Below, piece after piece: positions 8,411 to 16,615 of a stretch of DNA of 30,045 nt (the first letter of the stretch is position 1; every line of letters begins with the position of its first letter). Below the pieces are notes generated by a model that saw only the letters and a program-made list of their open reading frames with translations, searched no databases and was not told the DNA's origin. The stretch comes from an uncultured Bacteroides sp. (GTDB taxonomy: Bacteria; Bacteroidota; Bacteroidia; Bacteroidales; Bacteroidaceae). Location of the stretch: positions 1 to 30,045 of the forward strand of contig CABROZ010000015.1 of NCBI GenBank assembly GCA_902472795.1. The letters run 5' to 3'. The translations under genes and the position numbers were made by a program.

Positions 8411-8452
8411 TCCTTGCGGCTAAGGAAGCAGACGATTGTCTCTCTCCATAGC

Positions 8453-9943
8453 TTATCTTCTTAGCCGGGCAACGGGTATATTCATTTGCTGACGGTATTT
8501 GGCTACGGTGCGCCGTGCTATCGGATAACCTTTCTCTTTCAGCATTTCAGTTAGCTCATCGTCGGTATAAGGTTTCTTTTTATCTTCGTTATCAATACAT
8601 TCTTTTAAAATCTTGCGTATTTCGCGGACCGACATTTCTTCACCTTCTTCGGTGGTGTAGCCATCGTTGAAAAAGAATTTCAAGGGGTAAATGCCGTAGT
8701 TGGTCTGTACGTATTTACTGTTGCTGACGCGCGATATGGTCGAAATGTCCAGTCCTGTACGTTCGGCTACATCTTTCAGTATCATGGGGCGCAACAGCGA
8801 TTCGTCACCTTCGAGGAAGAAGGGGCGTTGCAGGTCGATGATGGCTTGCATGGTAGTCATCAGGGTATTTTGCCGTTGCTTGATGGCATCGATGAAACCT
8901 TGAGCCGCATCCATTTTTTGCTTGAGGAACATCATGGCTTCTTTGGATTCTTTCGACTGGTTGGCCTTGTTCTTGGTGTGTTCCTCGACCATCTCGGTGA
9001 AGTCACGGTTCATGCGCAGTTCGGGCATGTTGCGGTTGTTCAGGGTGAGGTTGATGGTGCCGTCGTCGTATGTATCCACAATGAAGTCGGGGACGATTTG
9101 CTGCATGTTTTTGCCAATGGCTTCACCCAGCGATGCGCCGGGTCGTGGATTCAGTTTGCATATTTCCTTAATAGCCTGTTGGAATGTGTCGTCGTCGAGG
9201 TTCAGCTTTTGCTGTATCTTGTCCCAATGCTTACGGGTAAATTCGTCGTAACATTCCGTGATGATTTTCTCTTCGATATATAATACGGAATCTTTTGCCG
9301 GATGCTGCTGCTCTATTTTTCGTCGTATCTGGATGAGCAGGCATTCCTGCAAGTTGCGTGCTCCCAGTCCTGCCGGGTCAAAGTCCTGAATGATTTTCAG
9401 TGCCTGTTCCAGTTCTTCGGTACTGGCATTGATTCCCGAGTAGATGGCAAGTTCGTCGCTGATGCTATCCAGCGATTTGCGCAACAAACCGTCGTCGTCC
9501 AGCGAACCTATCAGATATTCGGCCAGTTCGCGCTGATGTTCGGTCAGGTCGCGTTCGCCTAATTGTTCCTTGAGGGTCTCGTAGAACGAGGTCGAGTCCG
9601 AGAATGGTATTTCTTCGGGTTGCTCGCCTTTGGTGCGATTGTTTTCCTGAAGTTTATAATCGGGAATGTCGTCTTCGTTCAGATAGTCGCTCAACGAGTC
9701 GTAACTGGTATCGCCTTCATCGTTGTTGTCTGTTCCGTTTTCGTCGCTTTCGGAGTATTCGTCATTGGAAGTTTCTTCCTTTCCTTCTTCCAGTGCGGGG
9801 TTTTCCAGCAGTTCGGCACGTACGCGATCCTCCAGTTCCACTGCCGGAAGTTCGAGCAGTTTTACTACCAGAATTTGCTGCGGCGACAGGGTTTGTATCT
9901 GTTGCTGCGCCTGAGTCTGTATCTGTCGGGATCCTTGTGCCAT
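8453..9943 (-). CDS. rpoN: RNA polymerase sigma-54 factor
   Basis: A 496-aa alternative sigma factor for -24/-12 promoters, which needs AAA+ enhancer-binding proteins to melt DNA. Region I is Gln-rich (about residues 1-50, LSPQQILVVKLLELPAVEL). An acidic stretch rich in Asp/Glu/Asn follows at about 55-95 (region II). The core-binding and HTH regions come next, and the C-terminal RpoN box ARRTVAKYR is at 476-484. Length is normal for the family. A divergent -7 box at 9971-9978 sits 28 nt upstream. No enhancer-binding activator gene is in the window. The downstream PAP2 gene is 42 nt away and probably cotranscribed. Confidence 0.97.
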   Translation of the reverse strand: MAQGSRQIQTQAQQQIQTLSPQQILVVKLLELPAVELEDRVRAELLENPALEEGKEETSNDEYSESDENGTDNNDEGDTSYDSLSDYLNEDDIPDYKLQENNRTKGEQPEEIPFSDSTSFYETLKEQLGERDLTEHQRELAEYLIGSLDDDGLLRKSLDSISDELAIYSGINASTEELEQALKIIQDFDPAGLGARNLQECLLIQIRRKIEQQHPAKDSVLYIEEKIITECYDEFTRKHWDKIQQKLNLDDDTFQQAIKEICKLNPRPGASLGEAIGKNMQQIVPDFIVDTYDDGTINLTLNNRNMPELRMNRDFTEMVEEHTKNKANQSKESKEAMMFLKQKMDAAQGFIDAIKQRQNTLMTTMQAIIDLQRPFFLEGDESLLRPMILKDVAERTGLDISTISRVSNSKYVQTNYGIYPLKFFFNDGYTTEEGEEMSVREIRKILKECIDNEDKKKPYTDDELTEMLKEKGYPIARRTVAKYRQQMNIPVARLRR

Positions 9944-9970
9944 ATTTTTATCCAGTTATGATTCTCACCG

Positions 9971-9978
9971 CAAAAATA
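9971..9978 (-). promoter_or_regulatory. -7 box upstream of rpoN
   Basis: Minus-strand TATTTTTG matches TAnnTTTG. Predicted transcription start is near 9964, about 20 nt before the rpoN ATG. At the -33 distance only TTTC is seen, so the match is partial. Confidence 0.5.
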
Positions 9979-10119
9979 GTGAATAGTTCGGTAATGTGAA
10001 ATCTTCGCCCGTTATATTTTCGAGTAGGCCGGGCTGGCTTTACTTGTATCTGCCGCTCTGTCGGATCGGCGTGAACGGAGAACAATTGATTTCCGTTCGT
10101 GTTCTTACCTGAAAGTTGT

Positions 10120-10208
10120 ATTCTCATCAGTATGAGAATTGTTTTCTCATAGTTGTGAGAATGTTCTTCTCATTATTGTGAGAATAGCTTTCTCATAGTT
10201 ATGAGAAA
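10120..10208. repeat. four palindromes in tandem, exact 23-bp period
   Basis: Each unit is TTCTCAT-N4-RTGAGAA. The 20-bp palindromic cores start at 10120, 10143, 10166 and 10189, so the period is exactly 23 bp (about 2.2 helical turns), with 3-nt variable linkers. The 7-nt arms are almost invariant; only the R position and outermost bases vary, while the 4-nt centres (CAGT, AGTT, TATT, AGTT) and linkers drift. This conservation pattern suggests repeated binding sites for a dimeric DNA-binding protein, or a row of small RNA hairpins. It lies between the divergent rpoN and aminopeptidase promoters. Confidence 0.85.
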
Positions 10209-10266
10209 CGGCAGGGGCAAGAAGATGAGGAGTAGCAACTAAGCAGGTTGAAAACTTAGGCTTTCA

Positions 10267-10298
10267 TTTGTTTCTGCGGTCACCTTTGCTTATCTTTG
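10267..10298 (+). promoter_or_regulatory. promoter of aminopeptidase P gene
   Basis: TTTG (10267-10270), a 20-nt spacer, then TATCTTTG (10291-10298): a full match to the Bacteroides housekeeping promoter. Predicted transcription start is near 10305, about 24 nt before the ATG at 10329. Confidence 0.8.
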
Positions 10299-10328
10299 TT
10301 GCAATCAAATTATTAAAATAGAAACGTC

Positions 10329-11702
10329 ATGTTTGCTAAAGAAACCTATGTACAGCGCAGAGCCCAGCTGAAGAAAAATATGGGTTCGGGGATATTACTG
10401 TTTTTGGGTAACGACGAACAAGGTCTGAACTACGAGGATAACACTTTCCGTTACCGCCAGGACTCCACTTTTCTTTATTACTTTGGTTTGTCGTTTGCAG
10501 GTCTTTCTGCCATCATCGATGTTGATGAGGACCGGGAGATTATTTTCGGCGACGAGCTTACCATAGATCACATTGTCTGGATGGGGACACAACCCACCCT
10601 GCACGAGAAAGCAGCGGCAGTCGGGATTACCGAGACTCGCCCTTATGCCGAGATCGCCGATTATTTGAAGAAAGCCAAATCGCAGGGGCGTACCGTTCAT
10701 TATCTGCCGCCCTATCGTGCCGAACATAAGCTGAAGCTGATGAATTGGTTAGGAGTGGCTCCTGCATTGCAGGAAGGTTCCGTTCCGTTTATTCGTGCCG
10801 TGGTAGCACAACGCAACCACAAGTCGGCCGAAGAAATAGAAGAAATAGAAAAGGCTTGCAATGTGACAGCCGATATGCATATTACAGCCATGAAGGTGCT
10901 CCGTCCTGGCATGTACGAGTATGAGGTCGTTGCTGAAATGAATCACGTGGCGCAGCGCAACAATTGCGACCTTTCGTTTGCCACCATTGCTACCATCAAC
11001 GGACAGACGCTTCATAACCATTATTATGGAAATAAGGTGAAGCCGGGAGATTTATTCCTGATTGATGCCGGCGCTGAACTGCCTTCGGGCTATTGCGGCG
11101 ATATGTCGTCCACAATTCCTGCCGACAAGACCTTTACGCCGCGTCAGCGTGCTGTTTACGAGATACAGAATGCCATGCATATAGAGTCGGTTAAAGCATT
11201 GCGTCCGGGCATTCCTTACATGAAGGTGTACGATCTTTCCGCTCGTGTCATGGTGGAGGGATTGAAGGATCTGGGACTGATGAAGGGCAATGCCGAAGAT
11301 GCTGTACGCGAAGGTGCTCATGCTTTGTTCTATCCTCACGGGCTGGGTCACATGATGGGGCTCGACGTGCACGACATGGAAAACCTGGGCGAACAATGGG
11401 TTGGTTACGATGGGCAACCGAAGAGTACTCAGTTTGGCCGCAAGAGCCAGCGTCTGGCCATTCCTTTGGAACCGGGTTTTGTACATACGGTAGAGCCGGG
11501 CATCTATTTTATTCCCGAACTGATAGATCTTTGGAAGAGTGAGAAAAAGTTCGCCGACTTCATTAATTACGATAAGGTAGAAGAGTATCGTCATTTTGGA
11601 GGTATCCGAAACGAGGAGGACTATCTGATTACCGAAACAGGCGCACGCCGTTTGGGTAAGAAGATTCCGTTGACTCCCGATGAAGTAGAAGCATTGCGTT
11701 GA
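10329..11702 (+). CDS. pepP: M24B Xaa-Pro aminopeptidase (aminopeptidase P)
   Basis: A 457-aa dinuclear metallopeptidase that removes an N-terminal residue preceding proline, expected in the cytoplasm as there is no signal peptide. An N-terminal AMP_N-type domain (about 1-170) is followed by the pita-bread catalytic domain. The metal ligands are all in place: Asp246 (FLIDAGAE), Asp258 (YCGDMSSTIP), His341 (HGLGHMMG), Glu389 (TVEPGIYF) and Glu429 (GGIRNEEDYL). Length agrees with PepP (about 440-460 aa). It is apparently monocistronic, with a promoter at 10267-10298 and a long terminator hairpin at 11738-11801. The four-palindrome array lies about 120 nt upstream and may influence expression. 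Confidence 0.95.
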   Translation: MFAKETYVQRRAQLKKNMGSGILLFLGNDEQGLNYEDNTFRYRQDSTFLYYFGLSFAGLSAIIDVDEDREIIFGDELTIDHIVWMGTQPTLHEKAAAVGITETRPYAEIADYLKKAKSQGRTVHYLPPYRAEHKLKLMNWLGVAPALQEGSVPFIRAVVAQRNHKSAEEIEEIEKACNVTADMHITAMKVLRPGMYEYEVVAEMNHVAQRNNCDLSFATIATINGQTLHNHYYGNKVKPGDLFLIDAGAELPSGYCGDMSSTIPADKTFTPRQRAVYEIQNAMHIESVKALRPGIPYMKVYDLSARVMVEGLKDLGLMKGNAEDAVREGAHALFYPHGLGHMMGLDVHDMENLGEQWVGYDGQPKSTQFGRKSQRLAIPLEPGFVHTVEPGIYFIPELIDLWKSEKKFADFINYDKVEEYRHFGGIRNEEDYLITETGARRLGKKIPLTPDEVEALR

Positions 11703-11737
11703 TGCGGATCTAATTCGCGGGAGACTGCCGGAGAAAA

Positions 11738-11801
11738 CAGCGGGTGACATGAATGCAGATGCGGCAAAACCGTATCGCATGCTGTCACCCGCTGCCTTTT
11801 T
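11738..11801. terminator. long hairpin terminator between convergent genes
   Basis: A perfect 12-bp outer stem CAGCGGGTGACA / TGTCACCCGCTG (11738-11749, 11783-11794) encloses a second paired segment (GATGCGG with CCGTATC around CAAAA). TTTTT follows at 11797-11801, five nt before the end of the minus-strand kinase-like gene. It serves pepP and probably both directions. Confidence 0.85.
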
Positions 11802-11805
11802 GGGG

Positions 11806-13311
11806 TCAGGCATGCAATTCAAGCACGAATCGTGTTCCTTTGGTATAACTTTCGTCCAAAGTCAGCGAACCGTTCATTTTGGTTGCTATCAAGGCACAAA
11901 TGGGCAATCCCAGGCCGTCGCCTTTTGTCAGGTCCTTCACTTCGGAAAATGGCTTGAAGATATTGGCCCGTTTCTCTTCGGCAATGCCGCATCCGGTATC
12001 GCTTACGATAAACTGGTGGGTGTGTGCGCCACGCTTCTTGAAATCCAACCATATTTTACCTTCGGCCGGCGTATATTCGGCGGCATTCTGCAACAGGTGG
12101 AGCAGGATGTGTTCCAGCTGTTCGGCATTGATTTTCACATTCAGTTTCGGAGCATTGACAGTGAGGGTAACATTCGGTTTGGTCTGGCCTTTGATCTTAT
12201 CCATTACGTTTTCGCAGAAGTTCGAAATATTTTTTTCTTCCATTTCGTAAGGTTCGTCTAAGCTGCTTTCCAGTTCCGACAGTTCCTGTATGTGTGCATT
12301 GAATGTACGCAGCGCTTTCACTCCGGGCAGCTTGGCATCCAGGGTGTCCAAGGTAGGTTCCATCTGGGCAGAGATGTTTTGTATGAATTGAGTTTTCAGC
12401 TCATTATGTTCGTTGGCGATGCTGATGGCTTTCTTTTGTTTACGTGTCAGCACAATGAAGCGCAGCAGGACAATGGCACCGAATATCAGTGCAGCAGCCA
12501 GAATCGCAGCCAGTACGCACAGTCCGATGATGATGTATTGTTTGGCATTGAGCGAGTCGTCCTTGTCTTGAATGGTGGTCAGACTTTCGTCATATTTGCG
12601 TTTCAGGGCATTCAGCTCGTCTTGTGCGGTCAGGGCTTTTACAGAGTCGTTCCATACGATGTATTTGTCGTATGTACGAGCCACCAGTCCGGCATTGTTG
12701 GCTTTGCGGGCTATACCGATCAGCGTTTTGTAGCATTCGTCCACTTTGGCATAGTTTTTCTGATCTTTGTATTTTCCTATCAGACGATTGATGGCTTCGT
12801 CGCCCTGAGCGTTCATGCCAAAGGTATAGTAGTAGGTTGCCTGAGTGTAGAGCAGATCATTGTTGAGTGAGTCGTTCTTGGCAGCCTGCGCAGTCTCTTC
12901 CAGGCGGGTAAGTTGTTCTTTGGCCCGTGAAGGATTCTTCAAGTTGATGTACATCTGCAGCCGCTCTTTGACGATGGGAAAACGGAGTTCGGGGAATGCT
13001 TTCTTTTCTTTCTGTTCTCCGGTATAGACTACAGCTTCGGCACCTCTCAGCATGTCGAAGGCTTCTTTATAATAGTTTTCCCGATGGTAAAGAGCACTCA
13101 CTTTGACACCGCATTCCACGGCTTTTTCATAGTTTCCTTGTGTTGCATAAGCATTATAGGCTTGCAGAAAGAGGTAGCGCGACTTGATGTATTCCTTTTG
13201 TGCCAGGTTTTGTTGCGCTTGTTTCATCAGGTCGTCAGCGCGGTTTTGGGCATAGGTTCCTTCGAGGCAGCACAAGGCTGCCAGAAGGAACATGATTACT
13301 GTTTTTCTCAT
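11806..13311 (-). CDS. membrane histidine-kinase-like ATPase with helical sensor, lacking the H-box His
   Basis: A 501-aa protein with a signal sequence (1-21). A helical, TPR-like periplasmic region spans about 25-255, followed by a transmembrane segment (about 259-287), a short dimerisation region and a GHKL ATPase domain. ATP-binding motifs are intact: N box LLQNAAEYT (Asn409), G1 DTGCGI (438-443), F box FKPF and G2 GDGLGLP (464-470). At the H-box, where HisKA proteins read SHEIRTPL, it has SAQMEPTL (314-321), so the phospho-accepting His is absent. It may be a pseudokinase, an adaptor to another kinase, or may phosphorylate elsewhere. No response regulator is adjacent. The start is the ATG at 13311; the frame is open further upstream, but that would run into the esterase gene and delay the signal peptide. 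It lies 76 nt after the esterase on the same strand. Confidence 0.8.
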   Translation of the reverse strand: MRKTVIMFLLAALCCLEGTYAQNRADDLMKQAQQNLAQKEYIKSRYLFLQAYNAYATQGNYEKAVECGVKVSALYHRENYYKEAFDMLRGAEAVVYTGEQKEKKAFPELRFPIVKERLQMYINLKNPSRAKEQLTRLEETAQAAKNDSLNNDLLYTQATYYYTFGMNAQGDEAINRLIGKYKDQKNYAKVDECYKTLIGIARKANNAGLVARTYDKYIVWNDSVKALTAQDELNALKRKYDESLTTIQDKDDSLNAKQYIIIGLCVLAAILAAALIFGAIVLLRFIVLTRKQKKAISIANEHNELKTQFIQNISAQMEPTLDTLDAKLPGVKALRTFNAHIQELSELESSLDEPYEMEEKNISNFCENVMDKIKGQTKPNVTLTVNAPKLNVKINAEQLEHILLHLLQNAAEYTPAEGKIWLDFKKRGAHTHQFIVSDTGCGIAEEKRANIFKPFSEVKDLTKGDGLGLPICALIATKMNGSLTLDESYTKGTRFVLELHA

Positions 13312-13387
13312 TGTTTTGTTTTTGTTTATTTTTTGATTTGGATAGTTGTATGCTGTATGTTTATGGTTCTGTGGGCAGAAGTTGCTG

Positions 13388-14809
13388 TTATTCCCAGTTG
13401 TCTGTTCTGAAGGGGTAGAGCGGAAGCTCTCTGATGTTGGCAACGTTGCCCGGTTTGAAGTCACGGAAGCCATATCGTACGGCTACCGGGTTTGCCACCT
13501 TGTCAGAGCTTACTTTGATCTGTCCTCCGTTCAGTTCGGCTTTTGCCGGGTAGAATACCTTGTCCTCGCTGGCTATTTCAAATCCCTGTATGTCGGTCAT
13601 GCGGTTGAATCCTTCGCCGGCATGGTCGAACGAGAGGAGGACTGATCCGTCTTTTACTTCCATCGACTTGTACATCGGCCCGACGGCTTCGATACCTTTT
13701 ATCTGATAAGTTTTGCTGAGAGCCATGTAGGCAAGTCGTTTCCCTACGTCGCTTTTATCTTTCGGGTGAATGTTGTACTGCTCGTAGTTTTCCACGAGAT
13801 CATTGGTCGAGATCATTCCGCTGTTGGGGATTATCTTCTGCGCATTGAACTGAGCTTCGCGCAGCAGTGCGCTGTAGTAGTTTTCGCTGGAACCGTACGG
13901 TGCTATTTCAACATAATAGAACGGCAATTCGCCCAGTCCCCATTCTTTTCGCCAAAGTTCAACCAAGGTTTTCAGGCGTTCGGCGTATGTCTTGTGCTTT
14001 CCGACGTTCGATTCACCCTGATACCAGAGGAACCCTTTGATGGTATAGTTCTGCAGGGGTTTCACCATGCCGTTGTACATCAGTGTCGGACTCATGTAGT
14101 GCCACCAGTCGTGACCTTCTTCCTTGCGGATGTCACGCTCCAAGTTGATGTCCGGATATTGTGCTACGATGTCGCGTGGAAGCCAGCCTTCAACGGTAGA
14201 GCCTCCCCAGCTGCTGTTGATGATGCCGATGGGGATGTCGAGCACTTTATTCATCATCATGGCAAAGTGAAAGCCGGTAGCGCTGAAAGCCGGTGCATTC
14301 TCCGGACAGCTGACTTTCCAGCTTCCTTTGCAATTGTCAACCGGTTCTACCTGGCCGTTCTTTTCGATGGTGGCTACCCTTATGCCTTTCCATTGGGCCG
14401 AGGTAGCAATGGTTTCGTTGGCACCTGCTACCGGGCAGTTCCAGAATCCGGCTAAGGGCATTTCCATGTTCGACTGTCCTGAGCAGAACCATACTTCACC
14501 TATCAGCACGTTGTTCAGCTGTGTCTCTTCGCCATCCGAGAACGTGATGCTGTAGGCATTATAGCTGGCTGCTGGGGTTTGTACTTTGGTTATCCATTTC
14601 CCGTCTTTATCCGCCGTAACCGTGTATGTGCGGTTGTCCCATGAAGGGCGAATATTCACTTGGGCATTGGCTTTGGCTTTTCCCCAAAGTTTCACTTCGG
14701 TTTGCTGTTGCAATACCATGTTGTCACTTAGTATGTCGGGCAGGACAACTTTTCCCCAACTTGCCGTCTGCATCATGAGCAGACATGCGGCTATTGCTAA
14801 TTTCTTCAT
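13388..14809 (-). CDS. sialate O-acetylesterase-like SGNH hydrolase, secreted
   Basis: A 473-aa exported esterase with a signal peptide (1-19), expected to remove O-acetyl groups from sialic acids or other acetylated glycans in the periplasm. Family motifs are clear: SDNMVLQQ near the N-terminus, the nucleophile Ser113 in FCSGQSNMEMPL, SSWGGSTVEGWLP, the oxyanion block FLWYQGESNV, and the C-terminal catalytic His in NIHPKDKSDVGKRLA. Members I recall often have Asp just before IHP; here it is Asn, which may matter for the His partner. It lies 50 nt after the nucleoside kinase gene and 76 nt before the histidine-kinase-like gene on the same strand. It probably takes part in mucin-glycan foraging, although no sialidase or NAG lyase is in the window. 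Confidence 0.9.
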   Translation of the reverse strand: MKKLAIAACLLMMQTASWGKVVLPDILSDNMVLQQQTEVKLWGKAKANAQVNIRPSWDNRTYTVTADKDGKWITKVQTPAASYNAYSITFSDGEETQLNNVLIGEVWFCSGQSNMEMPLAGFWNCPVAGANETIATSAQWKGIRVATIEKNGQVEPVDNCKGSWKVSCPENAPAFSATGFHFAMMMNKVLDIPIGIINSSWGGSTVEGWLPRDIVAQYPDINLERDIRKEEGHDWWHYMSPTLMYNGMVKPLQNYTIKGFLWYQGESNVGKHKTYAERLKTLVELWRKEWGLGELPFYYVEIAPYGSSENYYSALLREAQFNAQKIIPNSGMISTNDLVENYEQYNIHPKDKSDVGKRLAYMALSKTYQIKGIEAVGPMYKSMEVKDGSVLLSFDHAGEGFNRMTDIQGFEIASEDKVFYPAKAELNGGQIKVSSDKVANPVAVRYGFRDFKPGNVANIRELPLYPFRTDNWE

Positions 14810-14859
14810 TTTGTTATGTATTTAATGTTTTTCCTTTGTATGTTCTGATACTTTGTGAA

Positions 14860-16533
14860 TCAGTATTTGAAACTGCTTCCTCCCAAAAATTCACGGAGCA
14901 GGGAGGTTGGCGGAATCTCTTTGTCCTGCACGGGTATGAAGTATTTGATGAATTTCAGCAGCCGGTAGGCTTCGGCATATTCCGGACAGTTGCGCGGTAC
15001 GCTGTTCAGTATCGGTTCGGCGTGTGACCGGAGTACGGCAAATTCGAACAGCAGGGCCGAGTTGAACATGACGTCGGCATTTTCCTGGTAAGGGAATATC
15101 CACTTGTCCTCGCCGGCGCGTACGCTTGGCCAGCGCGAAATGGTTTCCTGCGCCGAATATCCTCTGTAGTTGAAGTCCCGGATGATGCGGCGCAGCAGTC
15201 GGTTATCGGTCGTAGGAATCCAGTTATGGTCGTCCAGCGAAATGGTGGTCAGTGCCGAGACGTAGATCTTATATTTGCTTTCGGCAGGAATTTGTGGAGT
15301 CAGTTCCGGGTTCAAGCCGTGAATACCTTCCAGGATGAGGATGGTGTGCTCGTCGATACGTAATTTATCGCCTTTAAATTCCTTTTTCCCTAATGTGAAG
15401 TTGAAGCGGGGAAGTTCCACTTCCTCTCCTCTCAGCAGGGCCTGTAGCTGTTCGTTGAACAGTTTGAGGTCGAGTGCATACAGCGATTCGTAGTCATAGT
15501 TCCCGTTCGCATCGCGCGGAGTGTCTTCGCGATCCACGAAGTAATCGTCCAGCGAGATGGGGTAAGGGCGCAGTCCGTTGGTCATCAGCTGTACGGAGAG
15601 CCTTTTGCTGAAGGTCGTTTTGCCGGATGAGGACGGTCCGGAGATCAGTACCAGTTTGACACGGTTCCCGTTCTCGCCCCGGTGGTAAATGTCATCGGCG
15701 ATCTGGGCGATTTTTTTCTCCTGCAGAGCTTCAGCCACGTTGATGAGGTCGGTGGCATGTCCGTTTTCACAAGCCAGGTTGAAGTCGCCTACGTTGCTCA
15801 GTCCCATGATGTGGTTCCAGCGCAGGTGTTCTTTGAATACGTCGAGCATCTTTTCCTGTTTCACCACTTCTTCCAGAACATTCGGATTTTCTTTGTTGGG
15901 GATGCGCAGCAACAGGCCGTCATAGTATTTGATGATGTCGAACAGCTTGATGAATCCTGTGCTTGGCAGCAGGTTGCCGTAGTAATAGTCAACGGTGTCG
16001 CCCAATGTATAATAATAGGTATAGAGCGAGCCCGACGTTTCCAGCAGTTTTACTTTATCGTCCATTCCCCGTTCGCTGAAGACGCGGACGGCCTCGGACG
16101 TATGGCATTCGGTGCGGTGGAAGGGAATGTCTTCGGCGATGATTTCCTGCATGCGTTTCTTGATGGTCTGTACGTCCTCCAGTTGGACGGGTCGTCCGAT
16201 ACGAAGGTTGCAGAAGTAGCCTTTCGAAACCGGATGCTCGACATACAGTTTGCCTTCGGGAAACAGCTCGCTGACAGCTTTGTACAAAATGAAACACAGG
16301 GAGCGGACATAGGTGCGCATACCTGATGGGTCGCGGACGTCCAGAAACTCCACATCCTTGTTGTTGTACACCCTGAAGTTCAGGCCTTCGGAGCGGTTGT
16401 TGACTTTGGCGCTGACGACCTGATAGGGAAAATTAAGATTAAATCCGTAATAAATATCCAAAAGTGAGCTCCCGATAGGAAATTCTTTATAAATATTATT
16501 ATTTTTGCAACATATTTGTAACATGTGTTTCAT
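14860..16533 (-). CDS. nucleoside kinase with ThrRS-like TGS N-terminus
   Basis: A 557-aa cytoplasmic protein. Residues 1-60 form a TGS-like domain, and about 70-200 resembles the second N-terminal (editing-type) domain of threonyl-tRNA synthetase, with LFPEGKLYVEHPVSKGYF echoing the ThrRS GP.IE.GFYYD region. The zinc/editing His pair expected in HxxxH is missing (SLCFILYKA). From about 290 the protein is a uridine-kinase/phosphoribulokinase-type P-loop NTPase: Walker A GPSSSGKTT (299-307), SLDDYFVDRE and ILEGIHGLNP. The fusion is known in Bacteroidetes and clostridia, annotated nucleoside or uridine kinase; its biological substrate is unsettled. The ATG at 16533 is preceded by AAGGA at good spacing. 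It is divergent from the Na/Pi cotransporter gene (82-nt gap) and first of three minus-strand genes. Confidence 0.9.
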   Translation of the reverse strand: MKHMLQICCKNNNIYKEFPIGSSLLDIYYGFNLNFPYQVVSAKVNNRSEGLNFRVYNNKDVEFLDVRDPSGMRTYVRSLCFILYKAVSELFPEGKLYVEHPVSKGYFCNLRIGRPVQLEDVQTIKKRMQEIIAEDIPFHRTECHTSEAVRVFSERGMDDKVKLLETSGSLYTYYYTLGDTVDYYYGNLLPSTGFIKLFDIIKYYDGLLLRIPNKENPNVLEEVVKQEKMLDVFKEHLRWNHIMGLSNVGDFNLACENGHATDLINVAEALQEKKIAQIADDIYHRGENGNRVKLVLISGPSSSGKTTFSKRLSVQLMTNGLRPYPISLDDYFVDREDTPRDANGNYDYESLYALDLKLFNEQLQALLRGEEVELPRFNFTLGKKEFKGDKLRIDEHTILILEGIHGLNPELTPQIPAESKYKIYVSALTTISLDDHNWIPTTDNRLLRRIIRDFNYRGYSAQETISRWPSVRAGEDKWIFPYQENADVMFNSALLFEFAVLRSHAEPILNSVPRNCPEYAEAYRLLKFIKYFIPVQDKEIPPTSLLREFLGGSSFKY

Positions 16534-16615
16534 AATGTCCTTTTTAATGGTAAATATACGCTAAATATAGGACTTAATAATGCATGAAGCAATGAAACCT
16601 CATAATTAATTATAG

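Larger units (their letters stand above)
9944..10328. other. rpoN-pepP divergent intergenic region
   Basis: This 385-bp gene-free stretch holds the rpoN -7 box (9971-9978), a minor inverted repeat GAACGGA/TCCGTTC (10073-10079, 10092-10098) around an AT-rich centre, the four-unit palindrome array at 10120-10208, and the aminopeptidase promoter at 10267-10298. I see no credible small ORF in it. Confidence 0.7.

Noticed and set aside
10120..10208. CRISPR array
   Set aside because: The repeat units are 20-bp palindromes with 3-nt linkers; there are no spacers of 25-40 nt and no cas genes.
13312..13473. 54-codon N-terminal extension of the histidine-kinase-like gene
   Set aside because: It would place a low-complexity Ser/Thr/Asn-rich stretch ahead of a clear signal peptide and overlap the 3' end of the esterase gene; ATG 13311 is the better start.
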